Positions 32,561 through 40,434 of a stretch of 64,000 nt of DNA are shown here, piece after piece (within the stretch, counting starts at the first letter, position 1; each line of letters starts with the position of its first letter). Both the position numbers and the translations under genes were made by a program. This DNA is from Pseudazoarcus sp963975885 (GTDB taxonomy: Bacteria > Pseudomonadota > Gammaproteobacteria > Burkholderiales > Rhodocyclaceae). The notes below the pieces were generated by a model. That model did not search any database, was not told the origin of the DNA, and was given only the letters and a program-made list of their open reading frames with translations. Where the stretch lies: positions 1 through 64,000 of the forward strand of contig CAXBIS010000014.1 in assembly GCA_963975885.1 (NCBI GenBank). The letters run 5' to 3'.

Positions 32561-33564
32561 AGCTCGAGCCTGACCAGCTTGCTGCCCAGCTCGAACGCCC
32601 GCTTGCCCCGCTGTATGTGCTGTTCGGCGACGAGCCACTGCTGGTCCTCGAGGCGGCCGACGCAATTCGCGCCGCTGCGCGCAAACAGGGCTTTGACGAG
32701 CGCGAGACGCTGGTCGTCGGCCAGGGTTTTCGCTGGGATCAGCTCACGCTCGCAGCCGGAAACCTGTCGCTGTTCGGCGGGCGCAAGCTCATCGACCTCC
32801 GCATTCCCACGGGAAAGCCGGGGCGCGATGGCGGCGACGCGTTGCAACGCTATATCGCGACGATCGACGGCGCGACGCTCACGCTGGTGACCCTCCCCGA
32901 TCTCGACTGGGCCACTCGCAAGACCGCGTGGTTCAAGGCGCTCGAGGGCGCCGGCGTGGTACTCGAACTCAACGCGCCCGAACGCGAGCGCCTGCCGGCC
33001 TGGATCGCTGCGCGCCTTGCCCGCCAGGATCAGAAGGCGTCGCGCGAAGCGCTGGACTTCATCGCCGATCATGTCGAGGGCAACCTGCTTGCCGCCCACC
33101 AGGAGATCCTCAAGCTCGGCCTGCTGCATCCGCCGGGTGAACTTACGCTGGAAGATGTGCGCGCGGCCGTGCTGTCCGTCGCCCGCTACGATCTGGACGC
33201 GCTGCGCGAGGCCTTGCTCGAGGGTGATCCGGCGCGCTGCGTGCGGCTGCTCGAAGGCCTGCGTGCCGAAGGTGCCGCCCCGCCGCTGGTGCTGTGGGCG
33301 CTGGCCACCGAGATCCGCACACTCGCGACGCTCGCCGCCGCACGCGACGCCGGCCAACCGCTGGCTGCAACGATGAAGGCCGAACGCGTGTTCGATGAGC
33401 GCCGCCGCGCGGCACTTTCGCGCGCCGTGCCGCGTGTGCGCACGCCGCAGTTGCGCACCGCGCTGCTCGCCGCCGCGCGCATCGACCGCATTGCCAAGGG
33501 CGTGGCCGACGGCGACGTCTGGGACGAATTCCTGCAACTCACGCTGCGGCTTGCGCGCCAATGA
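32557..33564 (+). CDS. holA: DNA polymerase III delta subunit
   Basis: HolA (delta) is the clamp-opening wrench of the clamp loader complex. The protein is 335 aa, near the usual 340. It starts at GTG, overlapping the lptE stop (GTGA). Family features are YVLFGDEPLLVLEAADAIR at the N-terminus (degenerate P-loop domain), the LSLFGGRKLIDLRIP strand and the helical C-terminal collar region ending LRLARQ. The order leuS-lptE-holA-proA fits other Proteobacteria and supports the call. Confidence 0.93.
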   Translation: MKLEPDQLAAQLERPLAPLYVLFGDEPLLVLEAADAIRAAARKQGFDERETLVVGQGFRWDQLTLAAGNLSLFGGRKLIDLRIPTGKPGRDGGDALQRYIATIDGATLTLVTLPDLDWATRKTAWFKALEGAGVVLELNAPERERLPAWIAARLARQDQKASREALDFIADHVEGNLLAAHQEILKLGLLHPPGELTLEDVRAAVLSVARYDLDALREALLEGDPARCVRLLEGLRAEGAAPPLVLWALATEIRTLATLAAARDAGQPLAATMKAERVFDERRRAALSRAVPRVRTPQLRTALLAAARIDRIAKGVADGDVWDEFLQLTLRLARQ

Positions 33565-33621
33565 GGCGCAACACCCGCGCGATCTGCTACTGTCTGTGAA
33601 CCTGAAAAAACCCGCCAGATC

Positions 33622-34899
33622 ATGAACATCGCCGAATACATGCAGGGCCTGGGTCGCAGCGCCCGCGCCGCCTCCCGCCTGGTCGCCGCAGCCTCGTCCG
33701 GGGCCAAGAACGCCGCGCTCACCGCCATGGCCGCGGCCATCCGCGAGCGCCGCGAAACCCTGATCGAGGCCAACGCGAAGGATCTGGACGCCGCGCGCAC
33801 GGCCGGGCTGGATGCCGCGATGATCGACCGCCTGAGGCTGACCGACAAGGGCGTCGAGGCCATGGCCGCCGGTGTCGAACAGGTCGCCGCCCTGCCCGAT
33901 CCGGTGGGCGAGATCACCGACGTGCGCCGCCGCCCCTCGGGCATCGAGGTCGGCCGCATGCGCGTGCCGCTGGGCGTGATCGGCATCATTTACGAATCCC
34001 GCCCCAATGTCACCGCGGACGCCGCGGCGCTGTGTCTCAAATCCGGCAACGCGGCGATCCTGCGCGGCGGCAAGGAGGCCTTGCACAGCAACCAGGCGAT
34101 CGCCGCCTGCGTGCGCGCCGGGCTGACTGCCGCCGGCCTGCCGGAGACGGCCGTGCAGGTAGTCGACACCACCGACCGCGAGGCCGTCGGAGCGCTCATC
34201 ACCATGCCCGAGTTCGTCGACGTCATCGTGCCGCGCGGCGGCAAGGGCCTGATCGAGCGCATCTCGAGGGACGCGCGCGTGCCGGTGATCAAGCATCTGG
34301 ACGGCAACTGCCACGTCTACATCGACGACGCGGCGGACCCGGCCAAGGTCGTGCCCATCGTAGAGAACGCCAAGACGCAACGCTACGGCACCTGCAACAC
34401 CGCCGAGACGCTGCTGGTGGCGCGCGACGTGGCAAACCGCTTTCTGCCCGAGATCGGCCGCATGCTCGCCGGCCACGGCGTCGAGATGCGCTGCTGCGCC
34501 GAATCGCTGGCGGTGCTCAGGGACGCCGGCATCGATGCGTCCCTGCTCAAGGAGGCGCAGGCATCGGACTGGGACGAGGAATACCTCGCGCCCATCCTCG
34601 CCGTGAAAGTGGTCGCCGGAATCGATGAGGCGATCAAACACATCAACACCCACAGTTCCGGCCACACCGAGGCCATCGTCAGCGAAAACCACACCCGCGC
34701 GATGCGCTTCTTGCGCGAGGTCGATTCGGCTTCGGTCATGATCAACGCCTCGACGCGCTTCGCCGACGGCTTCGAGTTCGGCCTGGGCGCGGAGATCGGC
34801 ATCTCGACCGACAAGATCCACGCGCGCGGCCCGGTCGGCCTCGAAGGGCTGACCAGCCAGAAATGGATCGTATTCGGCAACGGCGAGATTCGCCGCTGA
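33622..34899 (+). CDS. proA: Gamma-glutamyl phosphate reductase
   Basis: ProA catalyses the second step of proline synthesis, reducing gamma-glutamyl phosphate to glutamate semialdehyde with NADPH. The protein is 425 aa, usual for the family. It has GVIGIIYESRPNVTADAAAL, the glycine-rich LRGGKEALHSN and the catalytic cysteine in YGTCNTAETLL. The C-terminus has INASTRFADGFEFGLGAEIG, the standard family motif. The Shine-Dalgarno is weak. The 57-bp gap after holA has no terminator, so it may be read from the leuS promoter. The partner proB is not in the window. Confidence 0.96.
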   Translation: MNIAEYMQGLGRSARAASRLVAAASSGAKNAALTAMAAAIRERRETLIEANAKDLDAARTAGLDAAMIDRLRLTDKGVEAMAAGVEQVAALPDPVGEITDVRRRPSGIEVGRMRVPLGVIGIIYESRPNVTADAAALCLKSGNAAILRGGKEALHSNQAIAACVRAGLTAAGLPETAVQVVDTTDREAVGALITMPEFVDVIVPRGGKGLIERISRDARVPVIKHLDGNCHVYIDDAADPAKVVPIVENAKTQRYGTCNTAETLLVARDVANRFLPEIGRMLAGHGVEMRCCAESLAVLRDAGIDASLLKEAQASDWDEEYLAPILAVKVVAGIDEAIKHINTHSSGHTEAIVSENHTRAMRFLREVDSASVMINASTRFADGFEFGLGAEIGISTDKIHARGPVGLEGLTSQKWIVFGNGEIRR

Positions 34900-34911
34900 A
34901 CGGGAAGTGCC

Positions 34912-35394
34912 ATGCGCGCCACCACCTTGCCGCACTGCGCCGCCATCGTCCGCCTGCCCTTCGGTCCGATGGGTGTGGTCTGCAGCGACGAGGTGATCAC
35001 GGAACTGGTGTTCCTGCCGCCCGACACGGCCGAAGTCGCGCCACGCGGGCCGCTCGCCGAATGCGCTGCACGCGCACTCACCCGCTGGATCGACGATCCG
35101 CACGCCCCGCACGAACTGCCGCTGGCCACGCGCGGAACGGCGTTCCAGCGCCGGGTCTGGCAAGCCATTTCGGCCATTGAACACGGCCACACGCGCTGCT
35201 ATGGCGAGCTTGCGCAGGCGCTGGGCAGCGCCGCGCGCGCGGTCGGCGGCGCCTGCCGCGCCAATCCGTTTCCGCTGCTCACCCCCTGCCATCGCGTCAT
35301 CGCTCGCCACGGACTGGGCGGCTTCGCCGGCGACACCGACGGCCACCGGATTCACGTAAAGCAATGGCTGCTCGCCCACGAACAAGACCGCTGA
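34912..35394 (+). CDS. ogt: Methylated-DNA--protein-cysteine methyltransferase
   Basis: This suicide repair enzyme removes methyl groups from O6-methylguanine. The protein is 160 aa. The acceptor Cys126 lies in LLTPCHRVIARHG, with the DNA-binding helix RAVGGACRANPFP just before it and CYGELAQALGS as part of the helix-turn-helix. It lacks an Ada-type N-terminal regulator domain, so it is an Ogt-type constitutive enzyme. It starts 12 bp after proA and overlaps xerD by 31 nt, so the three genes are probably cotranscribed. Confidence 0.94.
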   Translation: MRATTLPHCAAIVRLPFGPMGVVCSDEVITELVFLPPDTAEVAPRGPLAECAARALTRWIDDPHAPHELPLATRGTAFQRRVWQAISAIEHGHTRCYGELAQALGSAARAVGGACRANPFPLLTPCHRVIARHGLGGFAGDTDGHRIHVKQWLLAHEQDR

Positions 35395-36308
35395 GCGCCA
35401 CCGAAGCCGCGCTGCCGGCCGACACGCTGGCCGCACTCGACGCCTTTGGCGACTTCCTGTGGCTTGAACACGGGCTTGCGCGCAACACCATCGCCGCGTA
35501 TCGCAGCGATCTGGCGCTGTTCGCTGTCTGGCTCGCTGCGCGCGGCGCCCCGCTGCAGGCCGCTGACGAATCCGATCTCGCGGCCTACCTGGCCGAGTTC
35601 AGCCGTCACGCCAAACCCGCCAGCCAGCGTCGTCTGCTTTCGGCGTGGCGTCGCTTCTATCGGCATGTGCTCGATCGCGGCGTCATCACACGCGACCCGA
35701 CCCTGCGCATCGCCCCGCCGATGCAACCCAACCGTTTCCCCAAGTCACTTACCGAGGCCGAGGTCGAGTGCCTGCTCGACGCACCCGACACCGACACGCC
35801 GCTCGGCCTGCGCGACCGCACGATGCTCGAGGTGCTCTATGCGACCGGCCTGCGCGTGACGGAACTGGTCGGACTCGCGCCCTTTTCACTGGGAATGCGC
35901 GAAGGGCTGGTGAAGGTCGTCGGCAAAGGCGACAAGGAACGCCTCGTGCCGCTGGGCGAGACCGCCGTCGACTGGCTGGAACGCTACCTGCGCGACGCGC
36001 GTCCGGTCATTCTCGCCGGGCGCAATGCTCCCCACGTCTTTGTCACGCGCCTGGGCGCGGGCATGACGCGCCAGATGTTCTGGCGCATCCTAAAGCGTCA
36101 TGCGCTCCACGCCGGCATTGCGTCCGAGCGGCTCTCGCCACACGTGTTGCGCCACGCCTTCGCCACCCATCTGATCAATCATGGCGCCGATCTGCGCGTG
36201 GTGCAGATGCTGCTCGGACACGCCGACATTTCGACCACGCAGATCTATACCCATGTCGCGCGCGAACGCCTCAAGGCACTGCATCGCGAACATCATCCGC
36301 GCGCCTGA
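35364..36308 (+). CDS. xerD: Tyrosine recombinase XerD
   Basis: XerD acts with XerC at dif to resolve chromosome dimers at division. The protein is 314 aa. The N-terminal SAM-like core-binding domain is at about 22-105. The catalytic residues are visible as Arg in ATGLRVTELVGL, His and Arg in SPHVLRHAFATHL, His in LLGHADISTTQIYTHV and Tyr in the same motif. The ATG at 35364 lies inside ogt; it gives a slightly long N-terminus, and a later non-ATG start cannot be excluded. XerD rather than XerC is preferred from motif style and chromosomal context, but is not proven. Confidence 0.9.
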   Translation: MAARPRTRPLSATEAALPADTLAALDAFGDFLWLEHGLARNTIAAYRSDLALFAVWLAARGAPLQAADESDLAAYLAEFSRHAKPASQRRLLSAWRRFYRHVLDRGVITRDPTLRIAPPMQPNRFPKSLTEAEVECLLDAPDTDTPLGLRDRTMLEVLYATGLRVTELVGLAPFSLGMREGLVKVVGKGDKERLVPLGETAVDWLERYLRDARPVILAGRNAPHVFVTRLGAGMTRQMFWRILKRHALHAGIASERLSPHVLRHAFATHLINHGADLRVVQMLLGHADISTTQIYTHVARERLKALHREHHPRA

Positions 36309-36380
36309 AGGCCGGGCCGCGAAACCCTTCGGCCGGCCACGACCATTCATCACCCGACGTTTGAAAATGCAGAGCATCCC

Positions 36381-36878
36381 ATGTCGAAGATCGAACGCAA
36401 TGCCCCGGAGACGCCGGCGACCAAATGGCTTCGCCAGCACGACGTTCCATTCTCTACCCACCTTTACGAATACGAGGAACACGGCGGAACCGCCGTTTCC
36501 GCGCGCGAGCTCAATCTTCCCGAACATGCGATCGTCAAGACGCTCGTCATGCAGGACGAGAACGCCCGCCCGCTGATCGTGTTGATGCACGGAGACTGCG
36601 AGGTCTCGACGCGCGAACTTGCGCGTCAGAGCGACAGAAAGCGCATCGAGATCTGCCCGCCGGATCAGGCCAACCGCCACTCCGGATATCTGGTCGGGGG
36701 CACTTCGCCATTCGCGACGAAAAAGCCGATGCCGGTATTCATGGAAAAGACCATCGCCGATCTTCCACTGGTCTACATCAACGGGGGGCGGCGCGGATTC
36801 CTGGTCGGAATCCATCCACACGACCTGATCCGTCTATTGCATCCGGAAATGGTTTGCGCGGGCCGTAAAAACGAATGA
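36381..36878 (+). CDS. ybaK: YbaK/EbsC-type aminoacyl-tRNA deacylase
   Basis: The protein is 165 aa with the YbaK/ProX editing fold. Family members clear mischarged Cys-tRNA(Pro) in trans. It starts MSKIERNAPETPATKWLRQH. Family features are the conserved lysine in HAIVKTLVMQD and the glycine-rich GYLVGGTSPFATKKPMPV loop, with the C-terminal INGGRRGFLVGI. It is 72 bp after xerD; a GC-rich partial hairpin lies there but has no T-run. hns follows 93 bp downstream. Confidence 0.9.
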   Translation: MSKIERNAPETPATKWLRQHDVPFSTHLYEYEEHGGTAVSARELNLPEHAIVKTLVMQDENARPLIVLMHGDCEVSTRELARQSDRKRIEICPPDQANRHSGYLVGGTSPFATKKPMPVFMEKTIADLPLVYINGGRRGFLVGIHPHDLIRLLHPEMVCAGRKNE

Positions 36879-36971
36879 GCTTCATTTTTCCATTCGATGA
36901 TGTCAGAATCTGCGCCGAGTGGAACGCTTGGGCGCGAAGCTCTTCGTGCATTCAACCGAAAAGGATAGACC

Positions 36972-37334
36972 ATGGAATTGTCCGCACTGTCGGTACAGGA
37001 ACTGAAAAGACTCCACAGCCGGATCGATACCGAACTGAAGAAGCGCAACGATTCGGCCAAGCGCGATCTGATCAAGAAATTCAAGAAGCTCGCCGACGAG
37101 CAAGGCGTGCAACTCGAGGACGTAATGAAGGCAGCCGGCGCGACCCCTGCGCCGACGCGTCGTCGTCGCACGGCGGGCGCCGCCACGAAGAAAAAGGTCG
37201 GCGGCAAACTGCCGATCAAATACCGCAATCCGGCGGATCCTTCACAGGGATGGAGCGGACACGGCCGTCGCCCGCAATGGGTGCTGGACTGGCTGGCTCA
37301 GGGAAAGTCGCTCGACCAGCTCGGCAAGGCCTGA
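36972..37334 (+). CDS. hns: H-NS-family nucleoid protein
   Basis: This DNA-bridging nucleoid protein silences AT-rich and foreign genes. The 120-aa protein has an N-terminal coiled-coil oligomerisation part (about 1-55), a basic linker (PTRRRRTAGAATKKK) and the C-terminal DNA-binding motif KYRNPADPSQGWSGHGRRP. This is the betaproteobacterial form. AAGGA lies 6 nt before the ATG. A strong terminator follows. It may silence the element about 8 kb away, though nothing here shows that. Confidence 0.94.
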   Translation: MELSALSVQELKRLHSRIDTELKKRNDSAKRDLIKKFKKLADEQGVQLEDVMKAAGATPAPTRRRRTAGAATKKKVGGKLPIKYRNPADPSQGWSGHGRRPQWVLDWLAQGKSLDQLGKA

Positions 37335-37348
37335 AACATCGTCTGACC

Positions 37349-37381
37349 CGGGCATTTCGCGCGGTCCGCGCGAAATGCCCG
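37349..37381. terminator. Bidirectional terminator between hns and folB
   Basis: A perfect 15-bp stem (37349-37363 with 37367-37381) with a GTC loop lies between the convergent hns and folB stops. The plus strand continues TCTTCATT; the minus side lacks a T-run. Confidence 0.75.
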
Positions 37382-37384
37382 TCT

Positions 37385-37786
37385 TCATTGCGGCAGCGCC
37401 CCGCCCGGTTCGCCCTCGGCTCCGGGACCTTTTCCGCCGTCACGCCCGCGCTGGATGAAGACACCCACCCGGCGTACATCCTTCATCACGCCGATCTTGG
37501 CAATGCGGATCTTGACCCACGGCGCTCCGAACTCGTCGAACAGCAAATGCACGACGAATTCGCCCAGGGTCTCGATCAGGTTGAAATGCCGATCACGCAG
37601 TTCACGTCGAATGCGTGCGACCACTTCGGCATAATCGATGGTGTCGGCCAGATCGTCATGCTCGGCGGCCGCATCGGGCACGCCGAAGGTCAGGTTCAAT
37701 TCGACCGTCTGCGGCGCCGCCTTTTCCCGCGGATAGACGCCGACCCAGGCCTGCACCCGCAATTCTTCGATGAAAATGAAGTCCAT
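37385..37786 (-). CDS. folB: Dihydroneopterin aldolase
   Basis: FolB cleaves 7,8-dihydroneopterin to 6-hydroxymethyl-dihydropterin and glycolaldehyde in folate synthesis. The protein is 133 aa, a little longer than usual because of a Gly/Pro-rich tail (GRDGGKGPGAEGEPGG). The core starts MDFIFIEELRVQAWVGVYP with the substrate glutamate region, and has DTIDYAEVVARI and FNLIETLGEFV, all family motifs. It is divergent from plsY, an adjacency common in Proteobacteria. Its product pathway feeds the folate used by ThyA and FolA at the start of the window. Confidence 0.93.
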   Translation of the reverse strand: MDFIFIEELRVQAWVGVYPREKAAPQTVELNLTFGVPDAAAEHDDLADTIDYAEVVARIRRELRDRHFNLIETLGEFVVHLLFDEFGAPWVKIRIAKIGVMKDVRRVGVFIQRGRDGGKGPGAEGEPGGALPQ

Positions 37787-37898
37787 GCTCTTTTCCGATT
37801 AAAATCGCGCTGACGGTCCAACGCCATTTCGCGCGAAAATCTCGCCCACGCGTCATGCCCGCGGCGAACAATGCCGCCATTCTGAACCAAATGCCCGG

Positions 37899-38486
37899 AT
37901 GAATCTTTTCCTTCTCGTTCTCGCAGCCTACCTCGTCGGCTCCATTCCCTTCGCGGTCGTCTCCAGCCGCGTGTTCGGCATCGCCGATCCGCGCAGCTAC
38001 GGCTCGGGCAATCCGGGCGCGACCAACGTGTTGCGCAGTGGCAGTAAGGCCGCGGCGGCGACCACGCTGATCGGAGACTGCCTCAAGGGCTGGTTCGTCG
38101 TCTGGCTGGCCGGCGAGCTGGGCTTTTCGGCCGGCGCCGCTGCGGTGGCTGGCCTGGCCGCCTTTCTCGGCCACGTCTACAGCATTTTTCTGCGCTTTCG
38201 GGGCGGCAAGGGCGTGGCCACCGCGCTGGGCGTGCTCGCCGGCGTCGACCCGGTGCTCGCCGTGGTTGCGCTCGTGGTGTGGCTGATCGTCGCCGGCACC
38301 ACGCGCTATTCGTCCGCGGCTGCGCTCGCCGCTGCGGCCTCGGCGCCGCTGACCGGCTTCGTGATGATCGACGACGCACTGGTCATCGGCGTCCTGATGG
38401 CAATGACTGCGGCGCTGGTCCTGCGCCACCAGGAAAACATCCGTCGACTCAAGAACGGCACCGAAACGCGCATCGGCGAAAAATAA
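37899..38486 (+). CDS. plsY: Glycerol-3-phosphate acyltransferase PlsY
   Basis: PlsY is the inner-membrane enzyme that acylates glycerol-3-phosphate from acyl phosphate, the first step of phospholipid synthesis. The 195-aa protein has about five hydrophobic segments. The three conserved loops are visible: GSIPFAVVSSRVFGI with YGSGNPGATNVLRSG, the FRGGKGVATALG motif, and the C-terminal LRHQENIRRLKNGTE. A TAAAAT -10-like box lies at 37800-37805. The stop is 11 bp from the convergent tsaD stop. Confidence 0.95.
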   Translation: MNLFLLVLAAYLVGSIPFAVVSSRVFGIADPRSYGSGNPGATNVLRSGSKAAAATTLIGDCLKGWFVVWLAGELGFSAGAAAVAGLAAFLGHVYSIFLRFRGGKGVATALGVLAGVDPVLAVVALVVWLIVAGTTRYSSAAALAAAASAPLTGFVMIDDALVIGVLMAMTAALVLRHQENIRRLKNGTETRIGEK

Positions 38487-38496
38487 TGCGATCGCG

Positions 38497-39519
38497 TCAG
38501 GCCGCCGGGCTGCGCAAGTCGGCCAGCGGCCAGCGCGGCCGCACGCCGATTGCATGCCCCTCGGGGCGCTCGCCCGCCGCAGCGCGCAAGGCGCCAGCAA
38601 ACGCGATCATCGCGCCATTGTCGGTGCACAGCTCCGGCTCCGGGTAATACACACGCCAGCCGCGCCGCCCGGCTGCCTCGTCGAGCCGCCGGCGCAACTC
38701 GCGATTGGCACCGACCCCGCCGGCCACGACAAGCCGCCCCGAACCGCTCGTCTCGAGCGCCTTCAGCGCCTTGGCACACAGCACATCGACGACCGCCTGC
38801 TCGAATTCCGCCGCCAGATCCGCCGTATCGTCCGGGTTCCAGTCAACGGCAGATACGACATGGAGCACGGCCGTCTTGAGACCGCTGAAGCTGAAATCCA
38901 GATCACGTGAGCGCAGCATCGGGCGCGGCAGCGCGAAACGCCCCGGCGTGCCGGTGGCAGCCAGCGCGGCCAGTTGCGGACCACCCGGATAACCCAGCCC
39001 GATCAGCTTGGCCGTCTTGTCGAAGGCTTCGCCGGCAGCATCGTCGAGCGTCTCTCCAAGCAGCGCGTATTCGCCCACTCCGGTCACCTGCATCAACTGG
39101 GTGTGCCCACCCGAGACGAGCAACGCGACGAACGGGAACTCCGGGGCGTCCGCTGCGAGCAAGGGCGAGAGCAGATGGCCTTCGAGGTGATGAATCGGCA
39201 ACACCGGCACGCCCAGTGACAGCCCGAAGGATTCGGCGAAGCTCGCGCCGACCAGCAGCGCGCCGGCCAACCCGGGCCCGGCCGTGTAGGCGATCGCGTC
39301 GAGTTCATGTGCAGCGCAGCCAGCCGCCTCGAGTGTCTGCGCGACGAGCAGTGGCAACAGCCGGATGTGGTCGCGCGAGGCCAGTTCGGGCACCACGCCA
39401 CCATAGGCCGCGTGCAGGTCGACCTGGGTGTGCACGCGATGCGCACGCAGCCCCGTGCCGGTGTCGTACACCGCCACGCCGGTCTCGTCGCAGGAGGTTT
39501 CGATGCCGAGAACCTTCAT
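38497..39519 (-). CDS. tsaD: tRNA N6-threonylcarbamoyladenosine transferase TsaD
   Basis: TsaD transfers the threonylcarbamoyl group to A37 of ANN-decoding tRNAs, working with TsaB and TsaE. The protein is 340 aa. It starts MKVLGIETSCDETGVAVYD, and the iron-binding histidines are in PIHHLEGHLLSP. The ATPase core has LVSGGHTQLM and VVAGGVGANRELR. The ATG at 39519 is preferred to a TTG one codon upstream. It is divergent from rpsU, the common proteobacterial arrangement. Confidence 0.96.
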   Translation of the reverse strand: MKVLGIETSCDETGVAVYDTGTGLRAHRVHTQVDLHAAYGGVVPELASRDHIRLLPLLVAQTLEAAGCAAHELDAIAYTAGPGLAGALLVGASFAESFGLSLGVPVLPIHHLEGHLLSPLLAADAPEFPFVALLVSGGHTQLMQVTGVGEYALLGETLDDAAGEAFDKTAKLIGLGYPGGPQLAALAATGTPGRFALPRPMLRSRDLDFSFSGLKTAVLHVVSAVDWNPDDTADLAAEFEQAVVDVLCAKALKALETSGSGRLVVAGGVGANRELRRRLDEAAGRRGWRVYYPEPELCTDNGAMIAFAGALRAAAGERPEGHAIGVRPRWPLADLRSPAA

Positions 39520-39612
39520 CAATGCCGTCCACAGGAAAAGGCGCTGAGTCTAGCGCGACGCGGTCACACGCTCCAGCGACAGATGCGCTTGCGTTGACCA
39601 CGTGCCGCTCGC

Positions 39613-39618
39613 TATAAT
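39613..39618 (+). promoter_or_regulatory. -10 element for rpsU (macromolecular synthesis operon)
   Basis: A perfect TATAAT lies 38 bp before the rpsU ATG, between divergent tsaD and rpsU. TTGCGT at 39589-39594 is a weak -35 candidate at 18-bp spacing; TTGACC at 39594-39599 is better in sequence but only 13 bp away. Confidence 0.6.
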
Positions 39619-39655
39619 CGTCTCCTTTACCGAATTCAGACAAGGACGTTCGTAA

Positions 39656-39868
39656 ATGCCCGGTATCCGCGTCAAGGAAAACGAGCCGTTCGAGGTGGCG
39701 ATTCGCCGCTTCAAGCGCACCATCGAGAAGACCGGCCTGCTGACCGAACTGCGTTCGCGCGAGTTCTACGAGAAGCCCACCGCCGAGCGCAAGCGCAAGC
39801 TCGCCGCCGCGGTCAAGCGTAATCACAAGCGCCTGCGCAGCCAGATGCTGCCGCCGAAGATGTACTGA
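39656..39868 (+). CDS. rpsU: 30S ribosomal protein S21
   Basis: S21 is a small-subunit protein needed for initiation on natural mRNAs. The 70-aa protein is basic and reads MPGIRVKENEPFEVAIRRFK with the KRNHKRLRSQMLPPKMY tail, a clear S21 match. AAGGA lies before the ATG. It is the first gene of the rpsU-yqeY-dnaG-rpoD cluster, which links translation, replication and transcription. A strong terminator directly after it should make S21 mRNA more abundant than the downstream genes. Confidence 0.97.
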   Translation: MPGIRVKENEPFEVAIRRFKRTIEKTGLLTELRSREFYEKPTAERKRKLAAAVKRNHKRLRSQMLPPKMY

Positions 39869-39893
39869 TCGACCGCTTCGCACCGAACGGAAC

Positions 39894-39937
39894 ACCCACG
39901 CCGGGACGGCCGAGAGGTACGTCCCGGCGTGGGTTTT
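39894..39937 (+). terminator. Terminator or attenuator between rpsU and yqeY
   Basis: A 14-bp near-perfect stem (39894-39907 with 39921-39934) with a 13-nt loop is followed by TTTTG. Placed inside the operon it would lower read-through into yqeY-dnaG, as known for the E. coli operon. Confidence 0.85.
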
Positions 39938-39962
39938 GTGCTTCACGAACCGGAGTTCCAGT

Positions 39963-40409
39963 ATGTCGCTGAAAGACCGCGTCCAGGATGACATGAAGGC
40001 GGCGATGCGCGCGCGCGCGACCGCCCGCCTGTCGGCGCTGCGGCTGTTGATCGCAGCAATCAAGCAACGCGAGATCGACGAGCGCGTCGAACTCGACGAC
40101 GCCGGCGTCGTCACCATCGTCGAGAAACTCGTCAAGCAGCGACGTGATTCGGCCACCCAGTACGAAGCAGCGAACCGTGAGGATCTGGCCTCAGCCGAGC
40201 GCCTCGAGATCGATGCCCTCTCGGCCTATCTGCCGGCAGCGCTCGACGAGGCCGAGCTCGACGCGCTGATCGAGGCGGCGATCGCCGACAGCGGCGCCCA
40301 GGGCATGGCCGACATGGGAAAGGCCATGGGCGTGCTCAAGCCACGGATGGCCGGACGCGCCGACATGGCGGAAGTCTCGCGCCGCGTGCGCGCCCGCCTG
40401 GGCGCCTGA
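39963..40409 (+). CDS. yqeY: GatB/YqeY-domain protein
   Basis: The 148-aa protein starts MSLKDRVQDDMKAAMRARAT and has the YqeY features IKQREIDERVELDDAGVV, SAYLPAALDEAEL and MGKAMGVLKPRMAGRAD. The family resembles the tail of the GatB amidotransferase subunit and is thought to bind tRNA or help amidation, but its role is unsettled. The ATG has GGAG about 9 nt upstream. It sits between rpsU and dnaG, its usual place in many Proteobacteria. Confidence 0.9.
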   Translation: MSLKDRVQDDMKAAMRARATARLSALRLLIAAIKQREIDERVELDDAGVVTIVEKLVKQRRDSATQYEAANREDLASAERLEIDALSAYLPAALDEAELDALIEAAIADSGAQGMADMGKAMGVLKPRMAGRADMAEVSRRVRARLGA

Positions 40410-40434
40410 TTCGCGCCGGCCGCAAGGCCCGATC

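Noticed and set aside
36309..36345. GC-rich partial hairpin after xerD
   Set aside because: Pairing is imperfect and no T-run follows, so it is not called a terminator.
39594..39599. TTGACC as -35 box for rpsU
   Set aside because: The spacer to TATAAT is only 13 bp, too short for sigma-70.
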